A stretch of DNA of 64,000 bases from contig CAMBPS010000004.1 of NCBI GenBank assembly GCA_945869675.1, positions 1-64,000 on the forward strand, read 5' to 3'. The position numbers and the translations under genes were made by a program. The notes under the pieces were generated by a model, which was not told where the DNA came from, searched no databases, and was given only the letters and a program-made list of their open reading frames with translations. The first letter of the stretch is position 1, and each line of letters begins with the position of its first letter. The DNA comes from Prosthecobacter debontii. GTDB lineage: Bacteria; Verrucomicrobiota; Verrucomicrobiia; Verrucomicrobiales; Verrucomicrobiaceae. Positions 19,771 to 26,457 of this stretch are shown in pieces.

Positions 19771-19784
19771 TTGGGTTAACCCAA
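19771..19784. promoter_or_regulatory. Perfect 14-bp palindrome upstream of FIST-kinase genes
   Basis: TTGGGTTAACCCAA is fully symmetric and lies 106 bases upstream of the FIST start codon and 52 bases past the DUF1501 stop. Size and symmetry suit a dimeric repressor or activator; no T tract follows on the minus strand, so a terminator is less likely. The regulator is unknown. Confidence 0.4.
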
Positions 19785-19835
19785 TTTGGAGTATATTCCC
19801 TCATTTTCAATGAAGCCAGATCTCCCGCGCCACGA

Positions 19836-21215
19836 TCAAGCAAAGAGTTCCTTGATAGCCTGCGTGCCGAAATCGACGACGGGGTAAGGCCTGCCCTGTG
19901 GGCCTGGGAGTTCGGTGTGGAGATCAACGCCAAGGGCTTGATAGATGGTGGCGACGATTTCTTTTGGGGCGACGGGGCGCTCTGTTGGGTAGCCGCCAAT
20001 ATCGTCACTTTTTCCGACGACTTCGCCACCTTTGATGCCACCACCGGCAAAATTGACCGTCCAGCAGTTCGGCCAGTGGTCACGACCGCCAGCGGGATTG
20101 ATCTTCGGCGTGCGGCCGAATTCGGCAAGACAGGTGACCATGGTGTCATCGAGCATGCCGCGCTGAAAGAGATCCTCAATGAGGGCGCTGTAGCCTTGGT
20201 CATACATCGGCGCGACGATGTCTCTCATGCCTTCGATGCTGGTGAAGGGTTTAGAGCCATGAATGTCCCAGGTAATCTCGCCAAAGACCGTGATGAAGGT
20301 GTTCACGGTGACAAAACGCACACCGCGCTCGACAAGGCGACGCGCGAGCAGGCAACTCTGGCCGAAGCGGTTCAGTCCATAACGTTCGCGCACTTTGAGC
20401 GGTTCTTTCGCTAGATCAAAGGCCTCGCGAGCCTGCGTGCTGGTCATGATGCGGTAGGCGGACTCGAAGTTGGAATCCATGAGCTTTGCCTGCTCGCTGT
20501 ATTCGAAATTCCGCACACTGCTGTCCACCAACTCACGCATTTCGCGACGGCGCTCCATCCGCACCTCGCTAATCTCTTTCGGCGGCAGCAAATCCGGGAC
20601 TTTGAAGTCCTTCTCCGAAGGATTCGCGTTCAGGACAAAAGGATCATAAGCTTTACCAAGAAAGCCAGCATCTTGACCATGCGGCATGTTCCCGCCGGTG
20701 GGTCCCATGGATTCAGGCAAGATGATATGGGCTGGTAAATCGCTGCGACGGCCTTGGAGGAATTCCAAAGCGCTCCCTACGTGGGGGGTGTTCACCCCCC
20801 CGGTGAAAAGACGGCCCGTCTGCATCATCTGATGCCCCGTGTCATGCACGGCAGCAGCCGTGTGGTAGCAGGAGCGGACAAGGCTAAATTTATCAGCGAT
20901 CTTTGCATGCATCGGCAGGATCTCGGAGATTTCGAAGGCATTACTCTTGGTGCGAATCGGTTTGAATGGGCCACGAATCTCACTTGGCGCATCCGGCTTC
21001 ATGTCCCAGAGATCCTGCTGGCTCGGCGCACCGAGGTTGAAGATCATGATGCAGGCTTTGTTGCTCTTCTTTGGATCTACTTTGCCCTCTGCCTTTAGCT
21101 TGGCAAAGCCGGGCATCGTCAGGCCAATGGCGCTCAAAGTTCCAGCGGACAGGAAATCACGACGCGTGATGCCATCGCAGGTCGTGACGGCGGCTTTATC
21201 GGTGAAAGTGAACAT
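19836..21215 (-). CDS. Tat-exported DUF1501 family protein
   Basis: The 459-residue product has a twin-arginine signal (RRDFLSAGTLSAIGLTMPG at about 18-36), then the DUF1501 (sulfatase-like alkaline phosphatase fold) core: CIMIFNLGAPSQQDLWDMKPDAP near 54-76, HDTGHQMMQTGRLFTGGVNTPHVGS near 124-148, and the late LAEFGRTPKINPAGGRDHWPNCWTVNFAGGG block near 366-396. The conserved metal-binding Asp/His pattern (GRDHW) is present. In this phylum DUF1501 genes sit beside DUF1549/DUF1553 cytochrome genes; here the partner genes at 10317-16152 are on the same strand but separated by the FIST and kinase genes. Function of the family is unproven. Confidence 0.92.
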   Translation of the reverse strand: MFTFTDKAAVTTCDGITRRDFLSAGTLSAIGLTMPGFAKLKAEGKVDPKKSNKACIMIFNLGAPSQQDLWDMKPDAPSEIRGPFKPIRTKSNAFEISEILPMHAKIADKFSLVRSCYHTAAAVHDTGHQMMQTGRLFTGGVNTPHVGSALEFLQGRRSDLPAHIILPESMGPTGGNMPHGQDAGFLGKAYDPFVLNANPSEKDFKVPDLLPPKEISEVRMERRREMRELVDSSVRNFEYSEQAKLMDSNFESAYRIMTSTQAREAFDLAKEPLKVRERYGLNRFGQSCLLARRLVERGVRFVTVNTFITVFGEITWDIHGSKPFTSIEGMRDIVAPMYDQGYSALIEDLFQRGMLDDTMVTCLAEFGRTPKINPAGGRDHWPNCWTVNFAGGGIKGGEVVGKSDDIGGYPTERPVAPKEIVATIYQALGVDLHTELPGPQGRPYPVVDFGTQAIKELFA

Positions 21216-21243
21216 AGGCGTGAAAAGTAAACTGGTGAAAGAG

Positions 21244-21483
21244 CTAAACGGAGTGAGATGCAGACTTTGATTCAGAACTTGAACTCAAGTCTTCAGCTTT
21301 TGCCGGTTTGCTGGAATCATACGTCGCGAAGATGAAATGTTGAATGGAGAATCCCGCTTTCTTGAATGGTTCTTTCAAATAGGCAAAACCAAGCACAAAC
21401 CGACACTTTGAACAATTCCGCTCACATTTTAGCAGGTCGTGGTACTCCGACAGTTGCCAAAGATACTCAGAGGCCGCATTCAT
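21244..21483 (-). CDS. Doubtful small open reading frame
   Basis: An ATG at 21483 opens a 79-residue frame (MNAASEYLWQLSEYHD...) with three cysteines in the segment LKCERNCSKCRF and a Ser/Lys-rich tail. It resembles nothing I know. Only 6 bases separate its start from the divergent MazG-like gene, leaving no promoter room, and it overlaps the likely promoter region of the DUF1501 gene. It may be spurious or a remnant. Confidence 0.18.
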   Translation of the reverse strand: MNAASEYLWQLSEYHDLLKCERNCSKCRFVLGFAYLKEPFKKAGFSIQHFIFATYDSSKPAKAEDLSSSSESKSASHSV

Positions 21484-21489
21484 CAAGTC

Positions 21490-21840
21490 ATGACTATTGA
21501 AGAAATCACTGCGCGCATATGTGCCTTTCGCGATGCACGCGACTGGCAGCAATTTCACAATCCCAAGGACATGGCCGTCGCCATCGCCGCCGAGGCTGGG
21601 GAATTGATGCAGCATTTTGTCTGGAAGACGCCAGAACAGATCCCACAGGTGATTATCGACAAACGTGCTGAAATCATCGATGAAATTGCAGATGTAGCGA
21701 TCCTACTGTTTGAATTAGCCCACAATTTAGACGTCCCGCTTGCCGAGGCCATGCAGGCAAAATTGGATCGCAATGAAAAGCGTTACCCAGCCGATAAGGC
21801 ACGCGGCAATAATCTAAAATACAATGAGCTCGGAGCCTGA
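21490..21840 (+). CDS. MazG-like nucleotide pyrophosphohydrolase (dCTPase type)
   Basis: The 116-residue protein is an all-helical MazG-fold enzyme of the short RS21-C6/dCTP-pyrophosphatase type. The Mg2+-binding acidic residues are in IAAEAGELMQHF (about residues 30-41, ExxE) and in EIIDEIADVAILL (about 60-72, ExxD). RDARDWQQFHNPKDMA at the N-terminus is characteristic of the nucleoside-binding region. I chose MTIEEITARI at 21490 over a start 17 codons earlier because family members begin here. It probably cleaves non-canonical or excess nucleoside triphosphates to monophosphates. Its last 17 bases overlap the rsmH start, so the two are translationally linked. Confidence 0.88.
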   Translation: MTIEEITARICAFRDARDWQQFHNPKDMAVAIAAEAGELMQHFVWKTPEQIPQVIIDKRAEIIDEIADVAILLFELAHNLDVPLAEAMQAKLDRNEKRYPADKARGNNLKYNELGA

Positions 21841-22885
21841 GTCTAGCCCCTCACCAGTCCACAAACGGCGGGTCCGCTACAGCGGTAAAAACCCGCGCCG
21901 GTTTGATCAGAAGTACAAGGAGCTGAATGCGGAGCAGTATCCGGATGAAGTCGCCAAAGTCCTCGCTTCTGGCAAAACACCAGCAGGTCAGCATGTGCCC
22001 ATCATGGTGAATGAGGTGCTGGAATGTCTGCGGACACAAGCCGGTGATCAAGTGGTGGACTGCACACTAGGCTACGGCGGGCACAGCCGGGCACTCTGGC
22101 AGGCATGTCAGCCCGCTGGGCATTTACTGAGCTTGGATGTGGACCCCATTGAACTCGCACGCACGGAAGCAAGACTGCGCACGTCGGGTCTGAGTGAAGA
22201 CTCATTCACCACACGACGCTGCAACTTTGCGGGCTTACCCAAAGCGTTAGCTGAGCAAGGTTGGCATGAGGGCGTGAATGTCATTTTTGCCGACCTTGGG
22301 TTATCTTCGATGCAGATCGATAATCCAGCGCGCGGCTTTACCTTCAAAGTAGATGGCCCTTTGGACATGCGCATGAATCCCGAGCGCGGTGTTTCCGCCG
22401 CGCAATGGTTGGCGGATGTGTCGGTAATGAAGCTGACCACTTTACTCCAAGAAAACGCGGATGAACCGAACGCCGCACTTTTAGCGGAAGTCCTGACAAA
22501 AAGAGTCTCTCAATCACCGCTCAACTCCACGCGGGCATTAGCAGAAGCGATCAAACAAGCTCTGCCTGAACGCACCAGCCTCGATGAGGTCGATGCAACG
22601 GTGAGACGAGTTTTTCAAGCCATCCGCATCGCAGTGAATGAGGAGTTCAGTGCACTGGACAGTCTGATGCGTGCCATTCCCGCCGCCTTAAAGAGTGGCG
22701 GACGTGTGGCCATCCTGACCTTTCACTCTGGCGAAGATCGCCGAGTCAAAAAAGCCTTTCAGGAAGGCTTACGCGCAGGTGTATTTTCTGCGATTTCACA
22801 GGAAGTCATTCGTGCCAGTAGGGAAGAACAGCGTGCGAACCCAAGATCTTCCTCCGCCAAGTTGCGCTGGGCGATCAAAGCCTAG
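21824..22885 (+). CDS. rsmH: 16S rRNA m4C1402 methyltransferase RsmH
   Basis: The 353-residue protein transfers a methyl group from S-adenosylmethionine to N4 of C1402 in the ribosomal decoding centre. Recognisable motifs are HVPIMVNEVLECL near 57-69, the SAM loop DCTLGYGGHSRALW near 78-91, DVDPIELARTEARL near 103-116, ADLGLSSMQIDNPARGFTF near 154-172, and the C-terminal LTFHSGEDRRVKKAF plus NPRSSSAKLRWAIK. The first 55 residues (basic, KRRVRYSGKNPRRFDQKY) are an extension absent from most homologues. The gene is outside a dcw cluster, coupled to a MazG-like gene, and converges with the isomerase gene with 2 bases between stops. Confidence 0.95.
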   Translation: MSSEPESSPSPVHKRRVRYSGKNPRRFDQKYKELNAEQYPDEVAKVLASGKTPAGQHVPIMVNEVLECLRTQAGDQVVDCTLGYGGHSRALWQACQPAGHLLSLDVDPIELARTEARLRTSGLSEDSFTTRRCNFAGLPKALAEQGWHEGVNVIFADLGLSSMQIDNPARGFTFKVDGPLDMRMNPERGVSAAQWLADVSVMKLTTLLQENADEPNAALLAEVLTKRVSQSPLNSTRALAEAIKQALPERTSLDEVDATVRRVFQAIRIAVNEEFSALDSLMRAIPAALKSGGRVAILTFHSGEDRRVKKAFQEGLRAGVFSAISQEVIRASREEQRANPRSSSAKLRWAIKA

Positions 22886-22887
22886 AA

Positions 22888-23811
22888 TTATCCAAAAAAC
22901 GGAGAAAGAACATTTCGCGCTACTTTCAACGCCGTGATGCGACCTTCCAGCGTTTTACCGAAGGTGTCATCTTCGACTTCGATGCAGAGAGGTACCTCAT
23001 AACCGATGCGCATCAGTTCAGCCATGAAGGCCGCCCAGTTGATGTCGCCATAGCCAGGAATACGCGGCTGATGCCAGTTAAGCGGGAAATCAAAACGACC
23101 CACTTCGTTAAGCGCAGCATGGTTGATCTTCACATCTTTGGCGTGCAGATGAAAGAGCTTGGACTTGAACTCAGCCAATGGACTCAGTGGGTCCATGCCT
23201 TGCAAGATAAAGTGCGAGGGGTCGTAATTCAGTCCGAAATTCGGTGAATCAATATCATTAAATGCTCTGCGCCAGATGGCTGGTGTAGTCATGAGGTTTT
23301 TGCCACCTGGCCATTCATCCCGCGTGAATGACATGGGACAATTTTCGATGCCGATCTTCACGTCATGCGCTTCCGCATATTCAATGATCGGCTTCCAGAT
23401 CTTCAGGAAACGAGGCCAGTTTTCATCCACCGTTTTTGTCCAGTCACGACCGACGAATCCATTGACGTTTTTTAAGCCCAGCAGCGGCGCGGCTTTGATC
23501 ACCTTTTTAAAATGAGCGACAGCTTGGCGGGAAACTTCAGGATTTGGATCCAGCATGTTGGGATAATACCCGAGAGCGCTGATCTCCACGCCTTGATCCT
23601 GACAGCGTGCCAGAATGTCCTGCGCCAGAGTCTTGGTCAGTGAAGTCACATCGATATGAGTAACACCAGCGTATTTGCGCTCGGCCTGCCCAACGGGCCA
23701 ACACATCACTTCAATGCAGTGAAAGCTTTCGTGGCGTGCAAAAGAGAGAACATTTTCGAAATCAAGTTCAGGTAGGATGGCAGTAACAAATCCAAGTTTC
23801 ATCAGTAGCAT
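22888..23811 (-). CDS. Sugar phosphate isomerase/epimerase-like TIM barrel protein
   Basis: A 307-residue xylose isomerase-like TIM barrel (AP endonuclease 2 superfamily) without a signal peptide. Likely metal ligands are the Glu of KIGIENCPM (near 154), the Asp/His of NYDPSHFIL (near 199), the His of FHLHAKDVKI (near 225) and the Glu of LCIEVEDDTF (near 286). The start may be the fourth codon (MKLGFVTAILPELDFE). In this phylum such proteins accompany Gfo/Idh/MocA oxidoreductases in sugar or inositol catabolism; one of those is 1.4 kb upstream on the same strand, but a DUF4143 ATPase separates them. Confidence 0.87.
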   Translation of the reverse strand: MLLMKLGFVTAILPELDFENVLSFARHESFHCIEVMCWPVGQAERKYAGVTHIDVTSLTKTLAQDILARCQDQGVEISALGYYPNMLDPNPEVSRQAVAHFKKVIKAAPLLGLKNVNGFVGRDWTKTVDENWPRFLKIWKPIIEYAEAHDVKIGIENCPMSFTRDEWPGGKNLMTTPAIWRRAFNDIDSPNFGLNYDPSHFILQGMDPLSPLAEFKSKLFHLHAKDVKINHAALNEVGRFDFPLNWHQPRIPGYGDINWAAFMAELMRIGYEVPLCIEVEDDTFGKTLEGRITALKVARNVLSPFFG

Positions 23812-23914
23812 CCTGGACAGCTTTTAGATTCTGACAACCATTCATCACAAATAAGCTCGACCATACACCCCTGCTAACCTTGGGAAAACGGCAATGATCA
23901 CCTCCTGCGCAAAT

Positions 23915-23947
23915 TGAGGAATCTAAACTGGCAGTTTAGATTCCTCA
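23915..23947. repeat. Palindromic repeat, copy downstream of DUF4143 ATPase
   Basis: The arm TGAGGAATCTAAACT (23915-23929) is perfectly complementary to 23933-23947 with a GGC loop. The same palindrome occurs just upstream of the ATPase gene (25159-25197). This copy starts 31 bases past the ATPase stop codon and could also act as a transcription terminator, though no T tract is clear. Confidence 0.9.
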
Positions 23948-23978
23948 TAATCAATAGGGGCAGTTGATGTGAGCTTAG

Positions 23979-25160
23979 CTAGACCTCAAACCTTGTAGCG
24001 ATCTCTTTCCAGGAGATCACTTGTACATCCTCGGCGATAGCTTTGGAAGCAACCGTAGCACGCGCTGGACGGTGAACGAGTGTCGATGTCACAGCGCGTT
24101 TTTCTCCGAAGTGCGACTTCCAGGCCTTGCTGAGCTTACGCATGGGAATCACCATTTCCGGCTTGGCCGTTTTGGATGCTTTGGCTTTGAGAAGATGCAT
24201 TGCGCCATTTTTACCAGGCACCACAAAATCCACCTCCAATCCTTGCTGATCACGGAAGTAATAAAGCTCACGGCGAAGGCCCGAGTTTACCTGTGCTTTG
24301 ATGATTTCCGAAGCCACAAGGCCCTCGAAGAGCGCACCGAGAAAGGGTGATTTTTCAAGCTCCGCCTCTGTGTCGATACCCAGCAAGTGACAGGCTAGCC
24401 CTGGGTCCGAAATATAGATGCGTGGTGCCCGGATGATACGCTTGCCCATGTTTTCAAAGAAGGGCTGAATAATGAATATCTGTGCGGTGGTTTCCAAAAT
24501 ATCCAGCCACTTGCCAATGCCAGGCACACTCATCCCGAGCGGACCTGCGAGATCGGTCTTGTTTAAAATCTGGCCGTGACGCGTGGAGAGCAGCGAAAGA
24601 AATCGACGAAAGACGCCGAGATCCTGCACCGCAGAAATGGCGCGCACATCACGTTCCAAATAAGTTTGGAGGTAAGAACTGTACCAGAGGCGCGCGGCTT
24701 TAGGGCGCGCGAGGACTTCGGGATAGCCGCCACTGAGGATGGAGACTTTCGGCGCTTCACTGACACTGAGCGGCAGTAACTGAAGCACAGCGGCACGGCC
24801 AGCCATGGACTCTGTGACATTACGCATCAAGCCTGCTTCCTGTGATCCGGTGAGAAACCAAAGTCCTGTCTTCCGAGGCTGCGCGTCGATACGAGTCCTC
24901 ACATAGTTGAAGACTTCGGGTAGATTCTGAATCTCGTCAAAGATCACGGGCGGTTTCACACCATCTAAAAAGCCCTGCGGGTCCTGACGGAACCGAGAGA
25001 TGATGTCTGGATCTTCAAAAAGATAGTACTCAGCCTTTGGGAAAAGGTGCCTGAGTAAGAACGTCTTCCCTGAACGACGTGGCCCTGTGATCACGACCGC
25101 CGGAAAGTTTTTGGCCGCCGTGAGGATGTGTTTTTTGATGTTTCGGTCGATGGTCCGCAT
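23979..25160 (-). CDS. AAA-type ATPase with DUF4143 domain, bracketed by palindromes
   Basis: A 393-residue protein of the widespread AAA_14/DUF4143 family. Walker A is GPRRSGKT (26-33) and Walker B is VIFDEIQN (72-79), followed by WFLTGSQEAGL (sensor-like, near 101-111). DUF4143 covers about 195-360 with LQTYLERDVRAISAVQDLGVF and GKWLDILETTAQIFIIQPFF. The C-terminal EVDFVVPG...LLKAK segment resembles a restriction-nuclease-like core, but the usual Glu of ExK is replaced. Members are found in many copies per genome and have no settled role. The start codon overlaps the last two bases of one palindrome and a second copy follows the stop, so gene plus palindromes form a discrete unit of about 1.28 kb. 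Confidence 0.92.
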   Translation of the reverse strand: MRTIDRNIKKHILTAAKNFPAVVITGPRRSGKTFLLRHLFPKAEYYLFEDPDIISRFRQDPQGFLDGVKPPVIFDEIQNLPEVFNYVRTRIDAQPRKTGLWFLTGSQEAGLMRNVTESMAGRAAVLQLLPLSVSEAPKVSILSGGYPEVLARPKAARLWYSSYLQTYLERDVRAISAVQDLGVFRRFLSLLSTRHGQILNKTDLAGPLGMSVPGIGKWLDILETTAQIFIIQPFFENMGKRIIRAPRIYISDPGLACHLLGIDTEAELEKSPFLGALFEGLVASEIIKAQVNSGLRRELYYFRDQQGLEVDFVVPGKNGAMHLLKAKASKTAKPEMVIPMRKLSKAWKSHFGEKRAVTSTLVHRPARATVASKAIAEDVQVISWKEIATRFEV

Positions 25161-25197
25161 TTGAGGAATCTAAACTAGCAGTTTAGATTCCTCAAAT
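25159..25197. repeat. Palindromic repeat, copy at the start of DUF4143 ATPase
   Basis: An 18-bp perfect inverted repeat, ATTTGAGGAATCTAAACT (25159-25176) and its complement (25180-25197), flanks an AGC loop. It shares its inner 15-bp arms with the copy at 23915-23947. Its end overlaps the ATPase ATG (25158-25160), so in RNA it would place a hairpin directly at the start codon, and in DNA it could be an autoregulatory operator. Confidence 0.92.
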
Positions 25198-25219
25198 TTT
25201 CAATTTCAGTATTTCAACG

Positions 25220-26398
25220 TTAGACTTTGACCCAAGTCTTCGATTGGCTGCTTTGAAGAATGGCTTCGCAGAGTTTCACTTCGTGGTGGCCATCCTGCGC
25301 GTTAGCAAAAAGAGCGGGTGTTTTTTTACCGCTTGCGATGTGCTCATAGACGGCACGGTAATGCATCTTATGCGCGTCGCTAAAGCCTTCGGGATGACCT
25401 CCTGGGTAGTCGGTGAAGTTGGCGACATCTTCTAGGAAACCGGGGGTGCCACGTTGAAGAATTTGGTTGGGTTCATCACGGCGACCCAGCGTGATTTCAT
25501 TGGGTTGCTGGAGATCCCACTGCACACTGCCCTTGGTTCCATAAATACCAAGTCCAAGGCTGCATTTCCAGCCTGCGGCCACTTGCGAGATGCTGGCATT
25601 GGCATGGACTCCATTCACATAGCCGTGCTTGGCTTTGCCAAACTTTAAAAGCACACTGCCAAAGTCTTCAGTATCGACCTTGTAAGGAACCAAGGTCTTT
25701 GGATCGACCTTGGCAAAAGTTTTTACCTCGCCTTTCGGACGCAGACGCTCTTTGTGAAAGGTTTCAATATGAGCAAAGACGTTTGTCGCTTTGGCACCGA
25801 GAATGAAGCTCACCGCATCGATCCAGTGCGTGCCGATGTCACCCACCGCGCGCAATTTGCCGCCTTCACTAGCGAGGACACGCCAGTTGTAATCGGTCTG
25901 ATGCAGGAGCCAGTCCTGAAAGAAATGTCCCTGGACATGGATGATTTCTCCGAGGTCTCCACGCTCCACCATGGCACGCATTTGAAGCACCGCAGGGAAG
26001 AAGCGGCACATGTAATTGACGGCAAAGACGGGTCCGTTTTTGCCACCTTTTTTGACAGCCGCAACGACAAGTTCTGTCTCTGCCGTGGTCATGCCCAAAG
26101 GCTTTTCGCAAATGACATGCTTGCCCATTTCTAACGCTTGCAGGCACTGCTCAACGTGTACTTTATTGGGGGATGTGATGTGCACAACATCGACATTCGG
26201 GCTGGCGTACATGGCTTCATGATCATAGTCGCCATAGGCTTCTGGGATACCCCACATTTCTGCCGTTTGAACGGCGCTCTTGGATGATCCGCAAATGGCG
26301 GTGACTTGAATACCGAGACGTTTCAAAGCCTCGATATGCACTGGGCCGATAAAACCGGTGCCGATAATGCCTGCGCGGAGATGGTGGAGTGGAGTCAT
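25220..26398 (-). CDS. Gfo/Idh/MocA family oxidoreductase (cytoplasmic)
   Basis: This 392-residue NAD(P)-dependent oxidoreductase lacks an export signal. The Rossmann motif AGIIGTGFIGPVHIEAL is at about 9-25, the catalytic-lysine motif CEKPLGMT near 97-104 and the substrate-domain GDIGTHWIDA near 186-195. Members oxidise sugars or cyclitols; the proximity of the TIM-barrel isomerase gene at 22888-23811 suggests shared sugar catabolism, interrupted by the palindrome-flanked ATPase. It starts 59 bases after the stop of the DUF1549/DUF1553 gene. Confidence 0.9.
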   Translation of the reverse strand: MTPLHHLRAGIIGTGFIGPVHIEALKRLGIQVTAICGSSKSAVQTAEMWGIPEAYGDYDHEAMYASPNVDVVHITSPNKVHVEQCLQALEMGKHVICEKPLGMTTAETELVVAAVKKGGKNGPVFAVNYMCRFFPAVLQMRAMVERGDLGEIIHVQGHFFQDWLLHQTDYNWRVLASEGGKLRAVGDIGTHWIDAVSFILGAKATNVFAHIETFHKERLRPKGEVKTFAKVDPKTLVPYKVDTEDFGSVLLKFGKAKHGYVNGVHANASISQVAAGWKCSLGLGIYGTKGSVQWDLQQPNEITLGRRDEPNQILQRGTPGFLEDVANFTDYPGGHPEGFSDAHKMHYRAVYEHIASGKKTPALFANAQDGHHEVKLCEAILQSSQSKTWVKV

Positions 26399-26457
26399 GA
26401 AGGAAGCTCCCCAGCTAGGATGAGATGTCGCTGCAGAACAATGACGAATGCACTTTT

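Noticed and set aside
20783-20800. Perfect GC palindrome GGGGGGTG-TT-CACCCCCC
   Set aside because: It is inside the DUF1501 coding sequence and encodes the normal GGVNTPH segment; Gly/Pro codons produce the symmetry, so a regulatory role is not needed.
26436-26450. Short match AATGACGAATGCAC to the dispersed repeat
   Set aside because: Only about 10 bases agree with the repeat core, too short to call a copy.
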